Assembly (NCBI RefSeq): GCF_963583255.1
Contig: NC_084811.1
Location: forward strand, 17,254,088-17,318,087
Reading direction: 5' to 3'
From: Pyrus communis
Taxonomy: Eukaryota > Streptophyta > Magnoliopsida > Rosales > Rosaceae
Length of the DNA: 64,000 bases
The notes beneath the pieces were generated by a model. That model was given only the letters and a program-made list of their open reading frames with translations. It was not told where the DNA came from and searched no databases. This document shows positions 55,425-64,000 of this stretch, piece by piece. The translations under genes were made by a program, and so were the position numbers. The number at the start of each line of letters is the position of its first letter. Within the stretch, counting starts at the first letter, position 1.

Positions 55425-57816
55425 CTTGTGTCTCCCTTCCTTGCCATGCAAGGAAGGGCTTTGTTCCCTATTTTAAACACTTAAAGCATTCATTTATCAT
55501 ATCATTCACTTATTATAAGCATTCACTTATCATATCATTCACTTATCAAACCATTCACTTATCACTTCCATTCACTTATCACTTATCACTTCCATTCACT
55601 TATCACTCACCACATATCATTCATTTATCACTTAACATATCATTCATTTATCACTTAACATATCATACACTTATCATAATCATTCACTTATACACTTATC
55701 ATAATCATTCACTTATTCTTTCATCATTCAACCACCAATTCAACACATGCATTTCAAACCTTTCAACACCCTTTAATCATCTCCCTTTAAGTTATGATTT
55801 TATTTCCTAACCCTACATGCATTATTTATTAGCATCTTCACATGCATTCACACACACTTCACACAAACAAACAACTCAAAACCGTGAGCTCCCATTCCCT
55901 TATGCCATTTTCAGATTTCCACCCACTAACCTAGTCATCAACACATGCATTCCCTTCACATTCACCCACATGCACTCCCACTCTTTAATCATATGCATTC
56001 CCATCATAATTCCACCACCAATTCAGCCACAAAACATTATCATTGCACCACATTCAACCACTCCACATCCCTCACCAAGAAACCATTCAACACACACATG
56101 CATCCTGAAATTCTTTGCCATGCAATCACATGCATTTCCCTTGACATTTTCAGCCATCACACTTCATCATTACACCACCATTCACTCTTTAACCCACACA
56201 CACTTCACACAAACAACATTCACATGCATTCACATGCATTTCCAACACAAAACACACTCAAAACCGTGGCCACCTTTGCATTTCAGGATTCCCATTTGCA
56301 TTTTCAGATTTCCAGCTTTCCCTTTTATTTTCCAGCTTTCATTCTTCATCATTGCAGCCATTCCACATGCAATTCTCCATCATTCCTCCACACAAACACC
56401 TTAAACAAATAGCCATATACATCTCCACTCCTCCTATAAATACCCTTGCATTCCCATCATTGAAAACATCTCATTTCATACACAACACACCACAAACACT
56501 TCCATTCCTTCTCTTTGCCGTGAGTCCCCTTAGAATCCAAAACCATCTTTCCATTTCCATCACTCCTCACTCCATTCCACATTTCCATAATCCCCCAAAC
56601 CTCACCTTAGACCTTGTGCTACAACAACGAGGAAGAGAAGAGGACCTAAACGTTCATACAATTCAAGTTTGAGTTGTTGGAATGTTTAGGTGATTCTTTG
56701 ATTTCAATGTTTCATTTTAATTCTCTTTGTTTTGTACGTATAAGGAATGGAAGAGAAGAGTGCCTAAACGTTCATACAATTCAAGTTTGAGTTGTTGGAA
56801 TGTTTAGGTGTTTCTTTGATTTCAATGTTATGAAGAACTAATCCCCCTTTAGCTAGGGGGTAATTCGAAATAAATGTTTATGCTTGCATTTTGATTTGAT
56901 TACTTCTAATTGCGTTTCATAAGTTGTGAATTCAATTTGTTTAACTATTTGATTGATAACCTATTTATGTATGTTTATTGAGAGTGCACGCTTAATTTTC
57001 ATTCATGAATATGACGCTAGAATATAAGTGAGTTTCACCTAATCGTTATGAACTTATATTCACAAGTAGTGGAGGTTGCTTATAAACAATCGCGTTAAAC
57101 GAATTCTTGGCATAAGTTTCATGCGTATTCCATAGTAACGAATGCCTCGTCAACACTTATAGTTTTCAAAGAACTTAATGATTCTTGCTTGTATCTCTAT
57201 TATGCAATTCATGTAGGGAACTTGTGGGGAATGCTTTGGGTTGTCGTATGCAATCATCCAATTCATTAACTTAAGGAAAACTTGACGGTTAATTTAAGCG
57301 GACCTAATTAACCCGGGGTGATGAGTTTCATAATTTATTGAAATGCAATTGGAAATCTTTTTATTATGCAAGTGTAACATGTGTGGAGAAGAACCCCTTA
57401 GCTAGCCATACCATCCATTCATTTCCGTCAATTTCATATTTACAATTTGTTTTCTTTACAATCTATCCATTTTAGTTTAAATTCGTCCAAAATCAATCCC
57501 CCCATATTTCGTTTAAGTCTTAGTCTTAATCTTTCTTATTTTTAGTTTTGAATTCTTCGAGTTTAGTATAGCATTTTAGTTTGTGTTTTTAAAAGCATTT
57601 TGAGTCTTTTGATTTGTTTTAGTGTTTTAAAGTTTAGTTTTACATTCTTTGAGTCTAGTTTAGTGTTTTATATTATGTTTTTACGTTTTTAAGTCAAATC
57701 CAAGTGATTAACAATCCCTCCTAATCCCCGGTCCAGAACGATCCCTACTTACATACTTACTACAATTGATAAAAAGAGGGTTTAATTTGTGTGCGTATAA
57801 ATCACGCATCAAATTT

Positions 57817-57835
57817 TGGCGCCGTTGCCGGGGAT
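57817..57835 (+). other. tRNA-Asp primer-binding site, internal region 2
   Basis: TGGCGCCGTTGCCGGGGAT, 5 bp after the end of LTR2. It shows that LTR2 serves both as 3' LTR of the first unit and 5' LTR of the second. Confidence 0.85.
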
Positions 57836-57989
57836 TAGCAACTTTGCTAATCCCTTGGTTCTTTTCTTTTTTTTGGTTTAGTTGTTTTCGTTTTAGTTTC
57901 TAACTTAGTGTTGTTTTCTTTGTTTGTTGTTACTTTTGATTTTTGATTTAGTTCTCTTTCTTTGATTTTAGGTACTAGAGAAGTAAGAT

Positions 57990-59324
57990 ATGGATTTTGC
58001 TAGCATTCAAGCTCAATTGGCAAATCTTACTTCTAAATTGTCGCCGTATGCCGAAAGGACCACAATGCAGAGTGTCCCTACATTTGGTGCTTCATATAGG
58101 CAAGGATTTCAAGCCAATCAATGTCCACAAAGAGATTGGAGGGATCATTCAAACTCTATATGGTGGGAAGATCAACAAGTTCAACGTGAAGCATATTGGC
58201 AACCATATGAGGAGTTCTATTCAAGACCTATGCAGCCACCACAACTTCATATGCAATATGCTCAATTAAATTCAAGTTCGCCAGTAGATTATATTCAAAT
58301 TCTTAATGAAATAAATTCTTTGGCGCAGGGGTCACAAAATCAAGCCAAGGAGGCTCAACAAGAAGCATATTGGCAACCATATGAGGAGTTCAATACAACA
58401 CCTATGCAGCCACCACAACCTCCCCCACAACAATTCCAATCAAGTTCAAGTATGTCCATGGATAATGATAAAAATTTTCAATTACTAACCTCTTTGACGC
58501 AGGACGAACAAAATCAAGACAAGAAGTTGGGTAAATTGGACGAGCAATTTGGGCAGATTATGGAGTTCATGAAACAAATTCAAGAGCAAAGTGAACTTTC
58601 CAACTCAACTATTGAAAACTCGAAGGAAGATTTTGAAATCCATAATGCTATCACTTTGGGAAGTGCTATGGAGGTTGGAGCTGACCTAAAAATGTCCAAA
58701 CATAGCCTAGAAGTGGATGAAGAGCTGCTAATTGAGGAGGAGGAAGAAGACATGCACACGGCAAGGGTAAAACAACCCTTGCCGCAGCCCCCTAAGCCCT
58801 CTAAACCACCCACCACCAGTAAGGACGTCCCAATTTCATGTTATTTTGATGTTATTCCACCCAATGTCCCTTTTCCTAGCAGGTTTTTGATTCCCAACCA
58901 AGAAGAGAGTAAAAAGGACATCGTGGAAGCCTTCCCAAAGGTGCAAAATGCTATTCAAATTCTTGGTGCAACACAACAAGTTTTAGATGGTGTTGAATTC
59001 TTCAAAGGACTTTGTACACCAAGAAGAATGATTCAAGAGAAGGTAGTGGCTGGAGAAGATGTAGAAGGCATCAAAGACGACATATTTGAAACCACAATTC
59101 CCAAGGAAGTTGGATTTTATGACACGGGACAAGTCATAACTTTCGAAGGGGTGTTTATTCTGGAGTTCATTTTGGAGCACACAGGTAAGCCGCCTCCCCG
59201 AATTTCAATTTTCTTTTATACTAACATGTGGTTAATGATTCAGGCACCCAATCTGGAATTTAAACTATTACCGGATCATTTCAAGTATCACCGCCCATTC
59301 AAAGATAAATTCCATGTCGTTTGA
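57990..59324 (+). CDS. Gag-derived 444-aa protein (copy A2)
   Basis: Amino-acid sequence identical to copy A1 (39245-40579), including residues that distinguish A1 from element B (Q140, K261, I365, R404, V443). Intact and in the same position after the primer-binding site. The identity reflects the tandem duplication of the unit rather than independent insertion. Confidence 0.72.
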   Translation: MDFASIQAQLANLTSKLSPYAERTTMQSVPTFGASYRQGFQANQCPQRDWRDHSNSIWWEDQQVQREAYWQPYEEFYSRPMQPPQLHMQYAQLNSSSPVDYIQILNEINSLAQGSQNQAKEAQQEAYWQPYEEFNTTPMQPPQPPPQQFQSSSSMSMDNDKNFQLLTSLTQDEQNQDKKLGKLDEQFGQIMEFMKQIQEQSELSNSTIENSKEDFEIHNAITLGSAMEVGADLKMSKHSLEVDEELLIEEEEEDMHTARVKQPLPQPPKPSKPPTTSKDVPISCYFDVIPPNVPFPSRFLIPNQEESKKDIVEAFPKVQNAIQILGATQQVLDGVEFFKGLCTPRRMIQEKVVAGEDVEGIKDDIFETTIPKEVGFYDTGQVITFEGVFILEFILEHTGKPPPRISIFFYTNMWLMIQAPNLEFKLLPDHFKYHRPFKDKFHVV

Positions 59325-59333
59325 TTTTATTTA

Positions 59334-59336
<3 letters not shown>

Positions 59337-59376
<40 letters not shown>
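59337..59376 (+). repeat. poly(A) run, copy A2
   Basis: 40 adenines, three more than the A1 copy. Confidence 0.95.
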
Positions 59377-59378
<2 letters not shown>

Positions 59379-59404
59379 TACTAAACATGGAGAAAGGTGG
59401 AGCT

Positions 59405-60076
59405 TCACAAAGGTTGTTTACGTGAAGCCCCACTACGAGGCGCAGAAGCGGAAGGCGCAGAAGCGGGAGGCATAGAAGCGGGAGGCACCGGAGCGGAAGC
59501 CATCGGAGCGGGAGGCATCGGAGCTAGAGCATTCCAGGCCTCAATACTTGGCCAAGCGCTGGATGACCCAGGAAAAAGGTGCCTCTGGAGATAAGACGCA
59601 AGCCTTTGACGGTCACTGTGAATTCGACCCTCAGATTCTTGCAGCTCATCAAGCTTCCTCTTCATCCCCGACAAATAGTTATTTGCAAGCACATGCAAAC
59701 TTCTATTCTCGTACTTAAGCTGCTGGATCTCTTGCTTAAGTCTTTCCACCTCTGCCATCAACGATTCCACCTGACGGGAGCGGGCAAGCAGGCGTAAGCC
59801 CATGTTGGACACAGAGCTCGCACACTGAACACTAAGTGCGAGGGACTCTTGAACGGCCAACTCATCAGACCGTCCTGACAGCAGCCTACTATCTTTTGGT
59901 GTGAGGAGGTTTTTAGCTACTATTGTAGCTGTTGTGGCGTCCTGCATCACAGAGTCTTCACCTGAAAGATGACCGTTAGAAGATAAAAAAGAAGGGCGCC
60001 ATACATTACCTTGACGCGGCGCGCCCGTATCACTGCTAAGGCTTAATTCCAAGCTAAGGTTCGATGAGTTTGCCAT
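59405..60076 (-). CDS. antisense coiled-coil protein, 223 aa (copy A2)
   Basis: Identical in amino-acid sequence to copy A1 from the conserved Met (60074-60076). Intact. G-boxes at 60322-60327 and 60443-60448 upstream on the same strand. Confidence 0.7.
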   Translation of the reverse strand: MANSSNLSLELSLSSDTGAPRQGNVWRPSFLSSNGHLSGEDSVMQDATTATIVAKNLLTPKDSRLLSGRSDELAVQESLALSVQCASSVSNMGLRLLARSRQVESLMAEVERLKQEIQQLKYENRSLHVLANNYLSGMKRKLDELQESEGRIHSDRQRLASYLQRHLFPGSSSAWPSIEAWNALAPMPPAPMASAPVPPASMPPASAPSASAPRSGASRKQPL

Positions 60077-63000
60077 TTTTTTCAAAGGTGTTCAAAGATA
60101 GGGGTTGATGGAGTAAATTTTCAAAGGGTCGGAGTCGATTTTCAAGAATGGGAATTCTTCAGAGTGTGTTTGTTGTGGTGATCGATAGCTCTATAAGAAG
60201 CCAAGGCGACGCGTCCACCAATTCAAAAAGCCGGAATTTCCGGCGTAATTTAGGCGACGCGTTCTCGGCTTTTCAGAAGACGCGTTCAACTTTGGCAAAA
60301 GATTTCTGACAAAGCTGAAAACACGTGGAGGCCATCATCGCAACTACACATCTTTAGCCGACAAGCGCAAAGTTCGGCGACGCTTTCTCTGCTTTTCAGA
60401 AAACGCATGCAGCTTTGTCAAAAGGAGCCGCATCTGCACTACCACGTGTCGTTCAGAAAGCGAAGGGGCGTCGTTCAGAAATCGAAGGGGCGCCTGCTCA
60501 GAAATCGAAGAGGCGTATTCAAAGATCGAAGAGGCGCCACTATTTCAAAAAGCCGGAATTGCGGGATCAAAACGTTTGTCGACAAGGGTAAAAAGTACCA
60601 CCACTTGATATTATCTCTATATATGTCGACCTTCGTCTTTTATGGCAGGGCAAACCTGAAGAAAATGCCCAACTCTCCCTCACCTCTGAGGGCGCACTCC
60701 CAGCAAGGCCTTTCAAAATACTCAATTCTTTCTTCTTCCCCAAAGATGATACCAGATGCCTGGAGTACATATGACCCAGGAGGAAACGGCGGATTGAAGC
60801 ACGTGCTGATTCATCCACCGCTTCTTCAAAGCAAAGGTATCTCATATCATCAAGGTCAAAAGCAAAAGTATCTCATATCATGCTCTTTCCCTGTCTTTTT
60901 CTTTGTCCTTGTTCTTACTCGCATGGCAAAGTAAAAGAAGCAATCAGCCGGCACTTGGAGTCAATCTTCCGATCTGGAGCCAACTGCCTGGAATCTATTC
61001 CTGATTGCTTACCTAGCGTTGCTCTCGAGTAGTCATCTTCAACGCTTGATACACTTCCGGAGAAGGGACCACTTCTGCAAAGGGGAGCGAGTAAGGCAAG
61101 TGAAAATGATACATTGAAGCATGTGGAGACAAACATAGGCTGAGTTATCCTCCAACCCTTTTCAATACGAATTGGAAAGATTGAACAAAGAAATAGACCA
61201 AAAGGGTAAGCTCAGACCTTCGGGGGAGACCAAAAGAACCATCCTGCTGCCCAGTTCAAGAAGTAGCACAAAGGAAAATCAACAATAGGCAGAAACCAGT
61301 TCAAGAGTAAGCCTGTGGAATCATCAAGATCAAGCCTCAATGCAATCAACAAAGAGAAGAGGGAATTTACACTCCATAACCAGATTTGCGTCCCTAAACT
61401 CTTCTCTTTGTTAATTACATTCTGCCATGTTTAGTATGTTTAGTTGTTGTTTGTGTGATTACTTATGTTTTGTGTGAATCTATGCTTAAAACATTGAGGA
61501 CAATGTTTGATTTAAATGTGGGGGGGGGGGGGGTAACTAATGTTGTTAATGCAAATTCGTGGGATTTTATCACCCATAACTTCAAATGTTGTTCCTTGCT
61601 GTTTTAAGGTGTTTTTAAGTTGTTTTAGAGTGTTTTAGTATGTTTTGTTTTTATAACTCCGAAAAGCACATAAAAATTTGAAAAATTGTTTTGAAAAGCC
61701 TAAAAAGAGTGTTTTGAGTCGTTTTTGTGAGTTTGTGTCTTAGGTTTCCAACACAATGATAAGGATTTGGTTTGTAATTGCATGACTGTTAAAAAGAGTT
61801 ATAAACATAGAGAAAAGTTTGATTTACTCTTGGTTTATGCTTAGTTATGGTTATAATGTATGACTTCACATGCAATCATAAAAGAAAAATTCGTTTTTGT
61901 AACATGCTTGAAGGAAGGAACTCAAACAAACGCTACAACCCTGTGAGACTCGAGCCATTACCTTCTTTGGAGAGTTATTTTCTGTGATTCTTTGTTTTCT
62001 AAAGTTGTTGAATGATCTCATTATTCCTTGCTTGGTTGCTACTTAGAATGCAATTGTATCATGATAGAACTAAATGCTAGAACTTATATCCGTTTCATTC
62101 AAAGCATGATATTGAGTTGCATAACATATATCAAGATGAAGTTGTGTAGTTGCCACCATAGCCAAATAGCCTTACTTCCCATATTTCGTATATATTGTAA
62201 GTCTTAACACCGTTGAGCCTCGTTTAACCTATTTTCTTTGCTAACCATATCACCCCTTACCTAGCCTAGATTAGGACCATCCGTACCCTTGTTCTTAAAA
62301 GATAGTGAGCATGACTTAAATGAATTCCTTTTGAGTACATTTTGCAAGAAAATGAGTGTGGGGGAGTAAAAGTTTGTTCTTAAGTTTGTATGTTTTGAGA
62401 GTCAAAAGAAAAGAAGAAAAAAAAAAATTTGTGAAAAACATATGAAAAAGAAAAACAGAAAAGAAGAGAAAAGAAAGAAAGAAAAAAAAAAAAAAAAAAA
62501 AAAGAGCTTGTTCCCCCTTGTTGTTCAAAAGTTGAGTTTTCATTCAAAAGTGAATTCTACGTTAATTCAAATGCTTTGCTCGCTATTTCTTTAAGAACCT
62601 TTGTTTTCCATATACCTTCTTTGTTAGCCAAACACCTTTAGCCCCGTTACACCCCTCTGACTTCTATCTTGATCGTTATGTGTTCAATAATGTGGAGTTT
62701 GAAATTGATATGAGCTTATGGAATCACTGGTTCTCATTCTAAGTAGTAGCATTCCATTCATGAGATCATATTCATGTCATTATCGTAAATCCAGAAAATG
62801 CTTTCCTTGTTATAACATATGTGAGTGTTCGTCTACATGTTTACATCAATCTTCTCACATATAACTAGTGTAGGGTGTGTAGTCAGAAAATCTGTGTGAA
62901 AAACGAGTGCATATCTTGTAAGGATTTGAGCAATTTCTCTAAGGCATGTTACTACATTCAAAACATGGTTTTAAATGCTTAATTGTGAACTAGTATATGG

Positions 63001-63183
63001 TGACTATGATTAAGAATGTACTTAAGTGTGAAGATGACTAAAATCTGTGGGAATGATGATTTTTAACGTGTCATGTGCATTGGAAATCCCTAAGACGGTT
63101 GTTGGAAGGTTTAGGTTGTGTTTTATTTGTTTTGTTTCGTTTGGTTTTGTTTTGTTTTTCTTTCTGTTTTGCTCGAGGACTAG
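60077..63183. other. antisense leader and non-coding 3' region of copy A2
   Basis: Matches 41329-44433 with only a handful of differences: single bases near 60947, 61045, 61194 and 63111, and a G-run of 14 instead of 10 (61520-61533). Second purine tract at 62353-62366. Confidence 0.6.
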
Positions 63184-63202
63184 CAAAAGATAAGTGTGGG
63201 GG
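63184..63202 (+). other. polypurine tract before LTR3
   Basis: CAAAAGATAAGTGTGGGGG followed by TATT and the LTR start at 63207. Confidence 0.75.
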
Positions 63203-63206
63203 TATT

Positions 63207-64000
63207 TGATAGGAGCATATTCATGCGACTTAAATGGCTTGTTCTCGTGCATTTACGTTATGTTTCTCTAGTTATTTTAGTCCTTTATGCTTCTTTTGTG
63301 TGTTTTCAGGTTCTAAGGGCAAGGTATGCAAAAGGATGCCTTTTGGAGCCTTTTGGAGCAAATTAGAGATTGGAATGGATATCATATGCTTGGAGCCAAG
63401 AGGATGGACGAAATTAAAGACTTGAAGTAGGAAAGTTAAATCCTAAAAGACCTCATGTTTAAGCATCATTGAAGACTCCTACGCATTTTAGAACACAAAA
63501 ACAACATTCCTTGCAACCTTAGGACATTGTCGTGTGTTTCCTTGTGTCTCCCTTCCTTGCCATGCAAGGAAGGGCTTTGTTCCCTATTTTAAACACTTAA
63601 AGCATTCATTTATCATATCATTCACTTATTATAAGCATTCACTTATCATATCATTCACTTATCAAACCATTCACTTATCACTTCCATTCACTTATCACTT
63701 ATCACTTCCATTCACTTATCACTCACCACATATCATTCATTTATCACTTAACATATCATTCATTTATCACTTAACATATCATACACTTATCATAATCATT
63801 CACTTATACACTTATCATAATCATTCACTTATTCTTTCATCATTCAACCACCAATTCAACACATGCATTTCAAACCTTTCAACACCCTTTAATCATCTCC
63901 CTTTAAGTTATGATTTTATTTCCTAACCCTACATGCATTATTTATTAGCATCTTCACATGCATTCACACACACTTCACACAAACAAACAACTCAAAACCG
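63207..64000 (+). repeat. LTR3 of the array, cut by the window end
   Basis: First 794 bp of an array-type LTR, matching LTR1 including the uninterrupted CTTGTGTCTCCC where element B sits in LTR2. The array continues beyond the window. Confidence 0.93.

Larger units (their letters stand above)
44789..55429 (+). mobile_element. complete nested non-autonomous Athila-like element (B)
   Basis: CTTGT at 44789-44793 and 55425-55429 flanks a 10,631-bp element (44794-55424). Both LTRs (44794-47400 and 52818-55424) are exactly 2607 bp. I saw only two substitutions between them (near 47307/55330 and 47315/55338). Internal order: primer-binding site, gag-like ORF, poly(A), antisense ORF, polypurine tract. 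This is a textbook intact insertion and the youngest event in the window. Confidence 0.95.
44455..57811 (+). repeat. LTR2 of the array, split by a nested element
   Basis: Left piece 44455-44793 (339 bp) and right piece 55430-57811 (2382 bp) together make 2721 bp, the same as LTR1. The break falls after CTTGT exactly where LTR1 reads on uninterrupted at 36684. The right piece contains the TATA box (56435-56442) and ends CACGCATCA before a second primer-binding site at 57817. I noticed no difference from LTR1 in the stretches compared by eye. Confidence 0.93.

Noticed and set aside
36346..64000. Three independent full-length insertions
   Set aside because: The internal regions share LTR2, and the only verified target duplication besides the expected outer one belongs to element B.

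Overview
The window is a transposon-packed stretch of a plant nuclear genome. The evidence is a MuDR-type transposase with a PB1-like N-terminal domain, Ty3/gypsy elements of Athila, Tat and chromovirus type, a Ty1/copia element, and a captured plant mobile domain. The AT-rich background and element types suit a eudicot. A woody Rosaceae such as apple or pear is my guess from element style, but no host gene is present to prove it. No host single-copy gene, rRNA or tRNA gene, or CRISPR array was found.

Layout. 1-5.9 kb: AT-rich DNA with a 234-bp MITE (perfect 9-bp target duplication) and a decayed Athila-type gag on the minus strand. 5.9-9.6 kb: an older repeat split by a small chromovirus-like gypsy remnant (LTRs 6139-6408 and 8539-8782), which itself holds an old relic LTR of the family that dominates the right half. 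10.1-14.5 kb: a complete-ended but mutated Mutator-like element with ~148-bp TIRs and a perfect 9-bp target duplication. 14.8-15.3 kb: a hAT-like non-autonomous element. 16.7-29.5 kb: a full Tat-type gypsy element on the minus strand (1131-bp LTRs, ATTAC target duplication). Its pol region faces a degenerate multi-exon plant-mobile-domain gene on the opposite strand. 30.6-34.2 kb: a broken copia pol, split by a reverse-oriented solo LTR (GGCAC target duplication) and carrying internal duplications and an 11-codon coding minisatellite.

34.2-64 kb is the centre of interest: one family of non-autonomous Athila-like elements. A reverse-oriented fragment (34193-36345) was invaded by a forward array LTR1-internal-LTR2-internal-LTR3. 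LTR2 is split by a complete, very young 10,631-bp member of the same family (44794-55424, target duplication CTTGT, both LTRs 2607 bp). All three complete internal regions have a tRNA-Asp primer-binding site, an intact 444-codon Gag-derived ORF on the plus strand, a poly(A) run, and an intact 223-codon coiled-coil ORF on the minus strand. Upstream of the minus-strand ORF lie G-box and TATA-like motifs. None has protease, reverse transcriptase or integrase, so movement must depend on enzymes from another element.

How it fits together: the right half is a case of self-nesting and LTR-mediated tandem growth. Elements of one family repeatedly inserted into each other, and two internal regions sharing a middle LTR indicate unequal recombination. 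The two convergent ORFs are the only apparently intact coding sequences in the window.
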